From: Anisodus tanguticus
Lineage: Eukaryota; Streptophyta; Magnoliopsida; Solanales; Solanaceae
DNA: 64,000 nucleotides
Assembly (NCBI GenBank): GCA_034509755.1
Contig: CM067541.1
Span: 2,096,001 to 2,160,000 of the forward strand
Direction of reading: 5' to 3'
Part shown: positions 49,346 to 62,260 of the stretch, in pieces
Position numbering within the stretch: the stretch's first letter is position 1
How the letters are laid out: every line of letters starts with the position of its first letter
Program-made: the position numbers and the translations under genes
The notes under the pieces: generated by a model
Seen by the model: the letters and a program-made list of their open reading frames with translations, nothing else
What the model was told of the DNA's origin: nothing
The model's database searches: none

Positions 49346-49505
49346 ATGTGCCCCTGAGGGCGTTATCGCCTTCTTCTCTAATCCCCCCCTTTTCTCGTCA
49401 TCTTCTCCAACTACGTCACTCACATGTTGGTCGGATTTGAAGAAGGTGGAAGAAGTTATGCTTGTTGGATCTAAAGGATGGTTGTGGACCAAATATCTTT
49501 AAGAT

Positions 49506-50784
49506 TGTTGAAAATCTTACGGAAAATACTTGATCACGAACACTTGTAGAGAATTCTTCAAAGCTTGAGACGTGTCAAAAATACCGTCCTTAAAAATATT
49601 TCATCCGATATAGGTATATCCTCAGGATTCAATAAGCTCTTCTAATATAAAACTAGGAGTCAGAGTCTAACAAAAATTTATATTAAAGAAACCCTAGCAC
49701 ACAAAAATGAGAGGAAGAAGATGACTTGATCTATCTCTCATCCAAAAGAAGACAAAGGAATATATATGTATATGATGATATGAATGGATGAAGGATTTAT
49801 TACTTTTGTTACACTGTCACTGCACAGTCAAGACAATGAGAATCTTTATAGGAAACAAAATGTGAGGTCTAACGTTCTGGAGAAGAACGTTTCAGTATTG
49901 AAGATTAGTAAATACAATAAAGGTCATTAAGGATAAATATTGCTCATTAACAAGCACAGTGATAATTTAATTGTAAGAAAAGAAAATGACCGGAAACAGT
50001 CAAATTATTCTCATAATGAATGTCATTAAGCAATTCAATTGTCTGTTGAAATTGTGAATACAGACATTAAAGAATACTAATTCTTTTTGAGATATTAAAA
50101 TGATTAATTTTTCAACAATCCCCACATAAATCAAAAAGAATATTGAAAAATAGAATGAAGTAAGAAATTTTTACTGAATTTTCACATATGAGTACAACAC
50201 ATCAAATCTGGTGTCTCGTAGACTATAGACGAGACCTAAATAAAATAAGATTAAACTTACCGAATAATTGGTGAAGTTTAGAACTTCTATGAACCAAGAA
50301 CTCTTATTTAAGTCTAGGGTCTTATTCTATCACTTTATACTCGAACGATCTTTGTCGTTATCGCGGTTTTGCGCTAAGAGGCCACGCACGTGTCTTGGTA
50401 TTCACGAGTGCTCTAGAAATCTGTCACAATTTCATATGAGCGACACCACTCCACACTCATATTGTTCCAATCATCAAGCGTATTTTGCAGAGCAATACAC
50501 CACTTATAAAGGACATGAATTGGATTAAGAGTTTAACTCAACCTCACTTTGTCTTGCAGTATTGCACTATATTCACACACCATAGGAAGAGACATAATTT
50601 AATAATGCATGTTTGATCAACTAATGACTTGTTATTACCCATATGAACCTAATTTATGGAATCTACCATCATATGGGTTGGGTTACCGTCATTATTGATC
50701 TTCTCAAATTGACAAAAGTCTCATTCCCCTCGATGTTTCTTTTAGTCCTGTGAATCGACCAAATTCACCTTAGACTTCACATAC
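49506..50784 (-). mobile_element. LTR retrotransposon 3' remnant (LTR plus internal end)
   Basis: Bases 49506-50117 form an LTR (TGTTGAAAATC...TTTTTCAACA) that matches 62261-62818 over most of its length. On the minus strand it is preceded by a polypurine tract ATGTGGGGATT, so this is a 3' LTR and 50118-50784 is the end of the internal region. The internal part is cut at 50785, where the RTE LINE starts. The 5' LTR and polyprotein were not found. Confidence 0.7.
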
Positions 50785-52765
50785 AATAACATACCCAGTA
50801 TAATCCCACCAGGTGGGGTCTGGAGAAGATAGAGTGTACGCAGACCTTACATTTACCTTTTGACAGGTAGAGAGGTTATTTTCGATAGACCCCCGGCTCA
50901 AGTAGAAATGAAAAAGCAACAACAATAACAAGCAGTATTAGCAGCAAGAAAATACGATAACGAAATGAAAGCAACAAGTAGTGAACCAAAAAACAATCCG
51001 CAAAATGAAGTACTATAAGTAACGATGCCAAGACCAAAATATTAAATAAAGCATGGCAAAACAATCTGAAAAAATGACAATAGCGTAACTACCACCATAT
51101 CATACGACCATGAAGTGCAACAACCAATAATAAAATAAATCAAAAGAACAGAGACTACAAGAGTTTTGCGACAACGCTCAACTACCTACTAGCCTTCTAT
51201 CCTGATTCATGATCTCTTATCACCTCTCCCCAATACTTCTTCAGCCTACCTCTACCTCTCTTGAAATCATCCATAGCCAGTCTCTCGCACCTCCGCATAG
51301 GATCATCCGCGCATCTCCTATTCACATGCTTGAACTATCTCAATCTCGCTTCCATCATCTTGTACTTCACAGAGGTCACCCCTATCTTGTTTCAGATATC
51401 TTCATTTCTAATCCTATCTTTCTTCGTATGCCCACACATCCACCGCAACATCCTCATTTCCACCACCTTCATCTTCTGAGCATGCGAGTTTTTGACTAGC
51501 CAACACTTTGCCCCATACAACATAGTTGGTCTAACCACCACTTTGTAGAACTTGCCTTTAAGTTTTGGTGGTACCCTCTTATAAGGAATTCTTCAAGCCT
51601 CCATTTCATCCACTTTGCACCAATATGATGTGTGATATCCTCATCAATCTCTCAATTACCTTGAAGAATAGACCCAAGATACTTGAACTATCTCTCTTTT
51701 GAATGACATGGGTATCAAGCATTACTTCTACATCATCCTCATGCGCTACTTCACTGAACTTGCACTCCAAGTATTCGGTCTTAGTCTTGCTCAATCTGAA
51801 CCCTTTAGGTTTTAGGGTTTGTCTCCAAACCTCCAACTTAGCTTTAACTCCATCGCGAGTCTCATCGATGAAAACTATATCATCTGCGAATAACATAAAC
51901 CATGGCACCTCTCCTTGGATTTATCGCATCAAAACATCTGTCACTAAGGCAAATAAAAACGGACTTAGGGATGACCCTGGTGCAACCCCATTATAACTAG
52001 GAAGTGCTCCGAGTTTCCTCCCACTATTATTACCTTAGTCTTTCCTCTATCATACATGTCCTTGATCGCTCTCGTGTATGCCATAAGTACACCAATAGCC
52101 TCCAAACATCTCCATAAAACCTCTCTCGGGACTTTATCGTATGTCTTTTCTAGGTCGATGAATACCATATGTAAGTCTTTCTTCCTCTCCCTCTACTGCT
52201 CCACTAGTCTCCTTACCATATGAATGACTTCTGTAGTCGAGCGTCTCGGCATGAATCCAAATGGTTCTCCTAAATAGACAATCCCCTTCTTACCCTCATC
52301 TCCACCACCCCCTCCCAAACTTTCATAGTGTGGCTTAGCAACTTAATACCCCTATAGTTATTACAATTCTAGATGCCACCCTTGTTCTTGTACAAATGGA
52401 TCATTGTACTCCACCTTTATTCCTCATGCATTTTAGCCTTCCTAAAAATGACATTAACAACCCTATCAATCACTCCATACCCGCCCTACCCGTATACTTC
52501 AAAAATTTCATCGGGATCTCGTCAAGCCATGTCGTTCTTCCCCTTCGCATCCTACAAATAGCCACTTAACTTCCTCAACCTTAATACGCCTACAAAATCC
52601 AACATCGCGACGCCTTTCGGAGTGCTCCAGCCCTCCTGGCACAATGACTCTGTCCCCCACCTCGTTCGGGAATTTATGAAGGTAAGACTATCATCTCCGT
52701 CTAATGAGTGCCTCCTCCACCAGAACTTTACCGTCCTCATCTTTGATGCACTTCACTTGGTCTAA
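50785..52765 (-). mobile_element. RTE-clade LINE, 5'-truncated and decayed
   Basis: Reverse-transcriptase pieces are recognisable in several minus frames: FIDLEKTYDKVPREVLWRC (about 52165-52108), GLHQGHP (about 51985-51965), MLFADDIVFIDETRDG with the FADD catalytic motif (about 51899-51852) and KTEYLECKFSE. The C-terminal RMRRWMCGH and GRLKKYWGEVIR follow near 51450-51220. The 3' UTR has the GTCTATCGAAAATAACCTCT block, and the 3' end is near 50787. The endonuclease domain is missing and frameshifts are many. It is the same family as 19620-20252. Confidence 0.85.
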
Positions 52766-53914
52766 ATCACGGGCCCTCCTCACATGATTTATGGATATAA
52801 TTCCATCTCTTAACAACTTTTTTATCACTTATATCTCAAACACATGTGTTTTATTGTCACTCAAAATTTTATCTTTCCACTACAGCTAACGCTGTTTGAC
52901 AACCACATAAATAGACACGTAGGTTTTATTTCAACCTCAATACTCGCGAAGAAGTATCTTAGCCTCGTTACCAACCAAATTCAAACCACAAACTCAAATT
53001 CATTATGATCTACTTGGCTAATTTTCATATAATACATCCCCACAAAGGGTAACACATAACCACTCTAGTGGATTTTGAGATCCACTTAGTACCATGGCCC
53101 GCACATTTTCAAAAATTTTAAGTTTAGGAAATTGTCCACATAAATAAATTATTTTTCTTCTTCAATTTGGGTGTAGTACACAAATATAATTTTGTAATAC
53201 ACTTATGCTTAGTAGCATCAAAGTCTAACACCTAATCTCTCACATTAGCCATAAGTTTCGCTTGCGAAATGACCACCATAATTATATCATCCACTTAAAT
53301 TTATTTTGACTCAAGTGGGATTATCATTTGTCTCGAATTTTTTTCTACATCGAGGGATATATGATGGCTTAGTGCCCCACTCACAATACTTTTTCAAGAA
53401 TTTCATCACAATAGATAGCAATATATTAAAACATACGCATCTTCACTCAGCTTAATTAACACCTCAAATATAAATATTCACTACTCAAACTGCCCTGAAA
53501 ATTATTAGGAGCTACTTAAAATAATACTAAAACAACACAAACTCATACCAAAAAGGAGATCATTCAATAAACACTTTTTTCAAGAATAAAATATATCCTC
53601 AAAAGGTTCTTTAAGAATTTTAATCCACTCACAAAAAGACTTCATTACAATTCTTTCATGAATTCTTATGCAGTAATTGATATAAAGAGGCAATTTTAAA
53701 AAAAAAAAAAAAAATGGGCTGCACTAATGTGACACACGATCACTTTTGAAGAAAGTCGATGTGTAAAGATTGCTGTACTTCCCATTTCTACCATCTAAAA
53801 AGTAACTTAGAAATTTCTTAGTTCAAAGATTAAAAAAAGGACAGGTAAAATGGCATCGGCAATCGTTAGAATTTCTAGTGAGGCAAGTGCGGACAAAGGT
53901 AACTGACAACATTA
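52766..53914. other. Unidentified sequence between LINE and copia element
   Basis: No ORF or family was recognised. It may hold the missing internal part of the retroelement whose end is at 50118-50784. A poly(A) run lies at about 53698-53714. Confidence 0.4.
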
Positions 53915-55353
53915 TGTTGGAAATTAGCCTTTGGCGGGGAGATGCGTCCACCCATCTTTGATGAATTAAACACTAGTGTTTCGCATGTTGGAGACCTTGT
54001 CTCTTCGCACATGCATGATCTACGAAGTGAGTAGATGACCGTAGGGCCAAGAATCGTCTAATTTCGTTGAGAAATGAAAGAGATATTGGTCCACGAAGTA
54101 AGGTGTTTGAGACATGGAAATGTGGTGTGGGACAAATCTACCACATCGGTGGGAATAGGAAGAATTGCTCTCTATATAAGTCTCTAATGTGGTAAAGGGT
54201 TTGGATCCCAAGGGGTATCCCATGTGTTTAAAGGAGGAAGACCTAGATGTGCTTGGGTTCAAGGCTAAGCCCACACGCGCGCCGCCCGCCGCCCGTCTCG
54301 GGTCTCGGGTCACGGGGCGTGGGGGGCATGGGCGTGGGGCGCGTGGGCAAATTTATGGGGTGGGGCATGTGGGCCGTTAAAGTATCGTGTATGTGGGGCG
54401 TGGGCTGTGGGCCTTTCGATATTATCTTTTTGGACCGAGAACTCTGTCCCACGAAGTTTCAATATTTACGATTTGGTCCCCGAATTTTACGGAGACTTTT
54501 TACGCCTACGTTGGGATTTGTTTTTTGAGGAATTAATCAGCCATTACTTGGTGATTAACTCCTCCATTAACGACCCATTACTTGGGCGTTGGGCGAGCCT
54601 TTCAATGGCCATTAACAACCATTACTTGGCTGTTTTAATGCCCTCATAAATGGCCATTAACATGACCATGTTTTGGCAGTTGGACGACCCCTTCTCTATG
54701 CTATATATTGAGCTTCATTTGGCTCAATTCGGTGGCGAATATAGATGAAAAACAGGCCACAAAACAGACGAAAAAGACACGAAAAATCAGCAAACCGGTG
54801 GCTAAAAAATCAGCAAAACAAAGTGGCTGAAAATCGGTCAAAAACAAAGTGACCAAACCCTCACGTATACACAAGATATACACTACGAGAGACACACTAT
54901 ATACACGGAGACAAAAGAGAAGAGTAAAGAGAAACTCTTCCTTCCTATTCCATATCTTGACAAGTCGAGTCATATTTGTTTTCTTCGACGGGCTCAATCT
55001 ATTGGCTTTGTAGTGTTGAGATTAAAGTGTTGTTTTATCTTGGGAGACTATTGCCCGCTAACGTAAAAGCATATATACGGGGCAATCTTGTCTTAAGGAT
55101 AGAGGGCTATCCTCGACTCAACACACAACGTTGTAACCTTCGATTTAGTTGTTTCTTGATTTCGGGATATCAAGATTCAAGACACAACATACTTGCGGGA
55201 GTTCTCAAAGTTGGCTTTGCAAGGTGATCAAGATTCAAGACACAACGCACTTGCGGCGAGTTTTGAAGTTTGACCATTTATTTATCATTTCGAACATTTG
55301 TAATAGTTATTTACATCCCGTACTGCTTTATAAAGTACGATAGAGTACCAACA
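53915..55353 (+). repeat. 5' LTR of the 53915-60679 copia element
   Basis: 1439 bp. It includes a GC-rich patch (54271-54420, CGCGCGCCGCC then GGGGCGTGGG repeats) and a region of CATTAACAACCATTACTTGG repeats. Compared with the 3' LTR, many CAG sites are altered. Confidence 0.93.
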
Positions 55354-58300
55354 ACTTAAGACAAGACTGTGTTGTATTACTATTAGTGTTCGAAAGATGT
55401 CGGTCAAAAGTTGTGTGACCAAATCTGGATATGGCAATGGTTTTACGGTAGAAGAGAGTGATGATGATGAACGTGTTCATGGTGTCACCGCTACAAGGCT
55501 GGTTGGAACAAGCGCTCTCGAGAGCACGAGGATGTCAAGCTGGGACAAGAGGAGAAGATCGAAGATGTTATTCTATCTTGCACGCGAGAAGGCCTATATC
55601 TGTCCCGGACAAAGATCCGAATAATGGTAAGAAGGAAATGGACACTCGGTATGATGAAGCGACCGAAGTGAGCCGGAATCCGAAAAGAGGATAAGTAGTT
55701 TTTCTTACTTGTCAAGAATAAAGATTAAATGATGTCGATTAAAAATTGATTAAAGTAGGAGGAATATGAAAATAATTTATATTCCTTACGCTTTAAAGAA
55801 AAAAATCGAAGTTTAATCTCATCTTCTTTCCGTTTAAAGATTGGATTTTGTAAACGACTTAAAAAGATCCGTTCTTTTAAGTGTAATGATTAAAAGTGTG
55901 TAAAGTATGTTCGCACATACGATGGAGAGAGATCCACTAAGCGTGCGAAAGCGTTACCACTCTTAAGTAAGCGCCAAGAATTATACGGGCACCAATCATA
56001 ACGGAAGAAGTCTAAAAGTTAAAGACGTTGAGCTGTCACACTATTTGGCGAGAAGATCCTTCATAGGATGATATTGGACACTCGGTCATACAAAGCCTCG
56101 GGTGACTGGAGTGGGCCAAAATTTCTTTGATATGATGATATTGGACACTCAGTCATATAAAGCCTCGAGGCGGACTGGAGTAGGGCCAAAAATTCATTTC
56201 ATAGGAAAAATAATGGACACCTAGTAAGGTGGGCCACGGTTTTCCGAGTCTTAAATGATCCGAAGGCCTAAAGAAAAGCGAGAAAAGAAATTGGACACTC
56301 GATGCGCAAAGCAACCGGAGTGGGCGGAATATACGGATCACATATGATCGGTTACGCCTAACCACGGGCAAGAGGTTGTTCATGTGAAGCAACGCCACCT
56401 CTAAAGTAGAAGGGGTTGGAGAGGTTGTCCTCAATAGGACTTCGGGGAATGAGATCACTCTAAAATGAGGTGATACATGTCCCTAACTTGCTTTAAGGGA
56501 ATTTGTTGGTCAAGCTAGTTTGAGACTAGTCCAATAGGTCTATAATAACTAAGAATGGTACGATACGTACGTAGCCAAATGAATGATATATTTGTAATCC
56601 GTGCATCTATGCCATCATAGATTAAGACACGTTAAATAGCAAGTCATTCAAAAGCTAACGATGTTGAGATTGTTGCCTTGTCGACATAAACCCTCAAAAT
56701 AAATGTGAGGTAGATGAAGAGGCAAAATCACCTTTCCAAATTCCGTCAAGGGAATAGCGAAAGTAGCACCGCTCCTCTAGAACTTAGTCACACCTAATTG
56801 GGTGATTTGAAGTTTATACAAAATAGGGGGGAGACAAGTACGTTGTGATCTTCATTGATGATGGTACAACGTATGGAATCCTTTGTTTGTTGAAAAGCAA
56901 AGATGAAGTTGTTGAACGGATAAGCGCTACAAAGCGAAGTTGAAAATCAACTAAGCCTACGGATTGAGAAATTCGTAGTGATAGAGGAGAATGTGAAGCA
57001 TCGTTCATTAAACGAATGTTCATTTCTCACCTCGGTCCAACGGTGTTAGCCAAAGTCGTACGCCCAATTTATGTGGGGTTGCTTGGTAAAAGTTGGAATA
57101 ATGAAACGAGTCAAGTTGTACCTAAGGCCTCGTAGATTGCATATCCACCTTTGGATCCGCAAATAACGAGAGTGATGATCGCCTCTTGGCGTCAAAGAAT
57201 CCGAATTCTTTGAAGATCGATTTCCTTGAAAAAGGAAAAAGGTAGTAATTGCTCAAGGTTAACAAGAACCCGCGAGGGCTGATTATGTCGGAATCGGACG
57301 TTCCGTATCTACGGACTCGAAAGTTCTTTGGCTATCCAGGAACTTAATATTCCGGATCCGAGAACTCGGGGATTCTAGATGTTGAACCGAAGGAGCAAAG
57401 AGGGGACAAAGACTTGTTCCATACCTTCTAGCTTGTATGGTTGAGAACGAACCATGGACAATTAATAAATAATTGTCATCTCCAAAAGCGCCTGCTTTGG
57501 AAAGAAGCTACAAAGAGAGAAATAGACTCTATCATATAGAACCATACTTGCGTAATGGTTGATCTTCCTCCGGGAAAAGAACCTTTGGGTTGTAAGATGT
57601 GATCCCTGTGAGTAGCTTCACATCCAGGGTCATTGCGTCTTGCGTGGCATGAATGTTGAATTAGCCTTCCCAACCGTAGAGTTGGAAGAAGAGAACCAGA
57701 CTTGGTTTGCGGACGTTGGGCTTCTTCCGAACTTTCATTTTGGTCCCCGAAATGTTTACATTTTGGTCCCGAAAGTTTCGGATAAAACGGGAACAATGAA
57801 TCGACCACGAAACATTGACTACGAAGTTAGAATGCCAACGAGTTGGAGAATCAACGATCTAAAAGTAAAAGTCATATTGAAACAAAGTCTCGATATGAAA
57901 GATATGGGTATCACAGATGACATCTTTGGAATTGGATTTCTAAGACATCTAACGGACTGGTCGATAGTTGTGGTCTCGTTGAAGCCACCAATGGATATGA
58001 ATCATAGAACCGATTGGAATCATGGTGCACCCATAGACAAGGAGCGATATGCTCGGGTCACGTGTAGTTCAATGTATTGTACACTACAACCGACACCTGG
58101 TATCGTCTTAAAGCGAGATCGGTTGAACTAAGGTTCATGATGATTTCAATACATGATCAATAGAAAGGCGTTAAGTCGGATATGACGATATACGAATTAT
58201 TCACTTATCTACGGATTATAGTATTACGGATGTCCAGCGGTTACGAGAGAACACCGTGATGCAAACCGGACATCGATATGAAGAACACCAAAGCCACAAG

Positions 58301-59300
58301 TAAATGTGTATGGTGGTTCTTGGAAAATCCTCTAAGCAAACTTGCATCGGCCGATTCATGATGGAATCGGGGTTTATCGCTTTATACAAAGCATGAAAGA
58401 AGTTGAGTAACTTCACGACTCTTTAGAGGACGTCCCTTATTGGGAGAAACCCGTGCCTTCGGCGATTATACACCCACTAGCGGTCGGCTTCGGGAAGGAC
58501 ACGGATGACGGCGTACGGACATATCTTTTAGGATCGTCGGAGACATAAGACCGTATGGCGAGTTGATCATCACGGGTGTCACATCCTTATTTACTAACTA
58601 AGGGACTACCCGGAGATCAAGTGTTCTGCACTGTCTAGGGGAATTGGCTTAAAACCCAAACAATACGAACCTTTGCGGTGGAAACCCAACCATACCGATT
58701 GGAGATCCCAAGAATGTGGTTCAATGGGAAAACTAAGCGGCAAAGGTTCGGTTGAGCGCTTCGGTGGAAGCAAGAAGCACTTCGGATGATGATTTACGTA
58801 CGGAAACATGAATCCAAAGCTGTTCCGCGATAGACATTAAAGTCTTGCCGCATGGTGGGTAAAGGTTAAGCTTTCAAACCTTTAAAAGATCCTCAAACGG
58901 TTGAGGTTAAGGTTGGGGGAACTTTTAATGATTCCTAACACTTGTGAAGTGGGGTATAGCAGGATACCTTGTAGGAGATCACCTATTTAAGTGCGAGGAT
59001 GGCCGACTCAAATGAACGCACTTAAGAATCCAAGTGTGTCCATGGCCACAACGGACGAGAAACGTAAGAAGGAAAATGAATAAGAAGAGTTATTGTGTTG
59101 ATATCATTGTCTTGGCTTACACTAAACAACGACGGTTCAAGACATCACGTTCACCGCGCGAGTAAGTAAGTCCGATGGTTTCAACTAGGGAAGGTTCAAA
59201 GCGAAAGCTACCTCTCCCGATGCAATATCGTTTCGCCGAAAGATTGCTGAAATGTAGGCACCTTGTGCGTGCGCCACAATCTCTCTTTCATAGAGGGGAT
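55354..59300 (+). pseudogene. copia internal region with degraded gag-pol
   Basis: No ORF exceeds about 165 codons. The best are 57640-58131 (RT to RNase H region) and 55397-55624 (start of gag). Tandem units of the GGACACTC...GACTGGAGTGGGCC type occur at about 55640, 56080, 56140 and 56290. Antisense ORFs are shadows. Part of the damage may be consensus error and not decay, so calling it dead is provisional. Confidence 0.7.
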
Positions 59301-60679
59301 TGTTGGAAATTAGCCTTTGGCGGGGAGATGCGTCCACCCATCTTTGATGAATTAAACACTAGTGTTTCGCATGTTGGAGACCTTGTCTCTTCGCACATGC
59401 ATGATCTACGAAGTGAGTAGATGACCGTAGGGCCAAGAATCGTCTAATTTCGTTGAGAAATGAAAGAGATATTGGTCCACGAAGTAAGGTGTTTGAGACA
59501 TGGAAATGTGGTGTGGGACAAATCTACCACATCGGTGGGAATAGGAAGAATTGCTCTCTATATAAGTCTCTAATGTGGTAAAGGGTTTGGATCCCAAGGG
59601 GTATCCCCATGTGTTTAAAGGAGGGAAGACCTAGATGTGCTTGGGTTCAAGGCTAAGCCCACACGCGCGCGCCGCCCGCCCGTCCGGTCTCGGGTCACGG
59701 GCGTTTGTGGGGCGTGGGCCGTGGGGCCGTAATGGGCGTGGGCCTTTCGATATTATCTTTTTGGACCGAGAACTCGTCCCGAAGTTTCAATATTTACAGT
59801 TTGGTCCCCGAAATTTACGGAGACTTTTCTCGCCTACCGTTGGGGGATTGTTTTTGAGGAATTAATCAGCCATTACTTGGCCGATTAACTCCTCCATTAA
59901 CAGCCCATTACTTGGGCAGTTGGGCAGCCTTTCAATGGCCATTAACAACCATTACTTGGCTGTTTTAATGCCCTCATAAATGGCCATTAACAGCCATGTT
60001 TTGGCAGTTGGACAGCCCCTTCTCTATGCTATATATTGAGCTTCATTTGGCTCAATTCGGTGGAGAATATAGATGAAAAACAGCCACAAAACAGACGAAA
60101 AAGACAACCGAAAAATCAGCAAACCGGTGGCTAAAAAATCAGCAAAACGGTGGCTGAAAATCAGTCAAAAATAGTGACCAAACCCTCACGTATACACAAG
60201 ATATACACTACAGAGACACACTATATACACAGAGACAAAAGAGAAGAGTAAAGAGAAACTCTTCCTTCCTATTCCATATCTTCAGCAAGTCGAGTCATAT
60301 TTGTTTTCTTCGACAGGCTCAATCTATTGGCTTTGTAGTGTTGAGATTAAAGTGTTGTTTTATCTTGGGAGACTATTGCCCGCTAACGTAAAAGCATATA
60401 TACGGGGCAATCTTGTCTTAAGGATAGAGGGCTATCCTCGACTCAACACACAACGTTGTAACCTTCCAGATTTAGTTGTTTCTTGATTTCAGGATATCAA
60501 GATTCAAGACACAACATACTTGCGGCAGTTCTCAAAGTTGGCTTTGCAAGGTGATCAAGATTCAAGACACAACGCACTTGCGGCAGTTTTGAAGTTTGAC
60601 CATTTATTTATCCTTTCGAACATTTGTAATAGTTATTTACATCCCGTACTGCTTTATAAAGTACGATAGAGTACCAACA
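59301..60679 (+). repeat. 3' LTR of the 53915-60679 copia element
   Basis: 1379 bp, collinear with 53915-55353. The difference in length comes mainly from the GC-rich patch near 59660-59740. It ends GAGTACCAACA followed by CATTA. Confidence 0.93.
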
Positions 60680-60800
60680 CATTACACGTACATGAGTTCC
60701 TTTAGATATATAGAGAAATCATCCGATCAAATTTCATTATCATGATAAGCAACAAAGCTTTGAAATAAATAATTAGAGAACTTGCCATAATTTTTTTTTT

Positions 60801-61816
60801 GAGTCCCGCGCCTAAAGAGCACCAATTTGAAGCTAAAAAATCAAAAGAAATTGTGAACTACATGATAAATCAAAAGGCGTTTATCGTGTAGTGCTCCACG
60901 ATTTGCATATATTTTAGCGGAATCAATCGTTGTCCGTTTGGGCGTCTCCAATTTAAAAAAACAAAATTTGCAAATCGTAGAGCCTTACACGATATGCAAA
61001 AGAATTTAAAAAAAAAATTAATTTTGCAAATTGTGGAGCACCAAAAATAATGTTCCTTTCAAGCTAATAAGCAAGAATACCTCGCATGATCATCATTCCA
61101 GCTTAAAAAAATGCTAGCTAGGCCACGCCCATGAATAACTTAGAAGTCTGTTTTAGTGTTATCATTTGTCAGTCTTTTCTCCGGTGCTAGAGCTATTAAT
61201 CTGGCTGCAGCCTTATTTTACATGGATTCTGCTCTGGCATTCATCGTGAATTAGCCACATGCTGTAATTTTGGCTCACTTTCATCAGTTAACATCATCTT
61301 CACTATCATAGAAGTTTGAAATAACTCGAGGTTGCACCCTTTTTCTTGTTTTCATTAGTGGGGTTAGCTTAATCCAAGAATTTATGCAGACACATACTAC
61401 TATTATACATTTCTTGTCTTTTCGTGATCAAGTGAATGCATTATAGAATTTCATAGAAGAACCCTTCTATATTTTTCTATTATTTCATTATGCTTATATC
61501 ATTGGAGAACCAAACAAAAAAAGAATTGGTTTGCAAATCGGGAGGGCTCCGTGATTTGCCCAAAACATAATAATTTGTTTAGGCAAATCGTGGAGCCCTT
61601 CACGATTTGCAAAACTATTTTTTTTTAAATTGCAAATCGTGTAGGGCTTTACGATTTGCAAAAAAAAAATCCAAATTGTAGAGCCACAAACGAACGGTAA
61701 TTGAGTCTGTTAAAATCGTAGAGCACTACACGATATATTCTTTTTGGTTTATCATGTACTTCACAATCCATTTCGGTTTTTTGATTTCAATTGAGTATCC
61801 TTTAGGCGCCGAACTC
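60801..61816. mobile_element. 1-kb inverted-repeat element with a repeated hairpin
   Basis: The left end GAGTCCCGCGCCTAAAG and right end CTTTAGGCGCCGAACTC are inverted. Both arms continue with AACTACATGATAAATC / GTACATGATAAACC and CGTGTAGTGCTC(C/T)ACGAT. The interior repeats a palindromic module built on GCAAATCGT and its complement ACGATTTGC at about 60890, 60980, 61030, 61535, 61590 and 61635. No coding capacity was seen. The family is unknown to me; a foldback or Mutator-like MITE is possible. Confidence 0.75.
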
Positions 61817-62260
61817 ATTCATTTTTATCACTGTCTATATATATTTATAAAGTAACAATTAGCCCAACATAATCTAATGCGCAACAGCGTCTTACCCAAC
61901 CTTTACTAGCTTTTAATGGTCAAATATTAAACAGAAGGGAGAAAATTAGCATCACAAACATAGTAAAATTTAGTGGCAGAGCACGACATTAACTTATTAA
62001 AACATAAGCCGTAGAATGACACAACATTTTTCAACACTCAAGAAAACGTTAGAAACTCAAAAATAGATACTTGAACCATTCCAATACTGAACACGTTCAA
62101 TAGGTATCAAGAAGTTTGAGCACATACCTTGACCTTCTCTGAAAAGAAAATGAGCGAAAATTCTTATACCGTAGGGTGGAATTAGAGGAGTGATTTGGAC
62201 ACCATCAGCATAATTGTAATTTATTTTCATAAGAGCAAAAACTTAAAATATTCTTAAGAT

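Larger units (their letters stand above)
53915..60679 (+). mobile_element. Full-length Ty1/copia retrotransposon with CATTA target duplications
   Basis: The 5' LTR is 53915-55353 and the 3' LTR 59301-60679, both TGTTGGAAATTAG...GAGTACCAACA. CATTA occurs at 53910-53914 and 60680-60684, a perfect 5-bp duplication. A polypurine tract AGAGGGGAT precedes the 3' LTR. Internal sequence (3947 bp) has copia order: a gag-like start near 55398, a fragment LPPGKEPLGCK (about 57561-57595), an RT-like part (SLDMKDMGITDDIFGI, about 57880-57930) and RNase H (MMESGFIAL, about 58360-58385). Frames are heavily interrupted, but see the finding on CAG/CTG loss. The inverse copy at 30355-35300 belongs to the same family. 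Confidence 0.93.

Noticed and set aside
54243..54452. ORFs in the GC-rich LTR patch
   Set aside because: GC-rich repeats lack stops in several frames; they are LTR sequence.
57476..57808. 110-codon minus-strand ORF similar to the one at 31518
   Set aside because: Antisense of copia pol. The similarity comes from the shared repeat, not from protein conservation.
53915..60679. Endogenous pararetrovirus or gypsy element
   Set aside because: Domain order and motifs (integrase before RT, copia-type RNase H) and 5-bp TSD fit Ty1/copia; no movement protein or coat protein features were seen.
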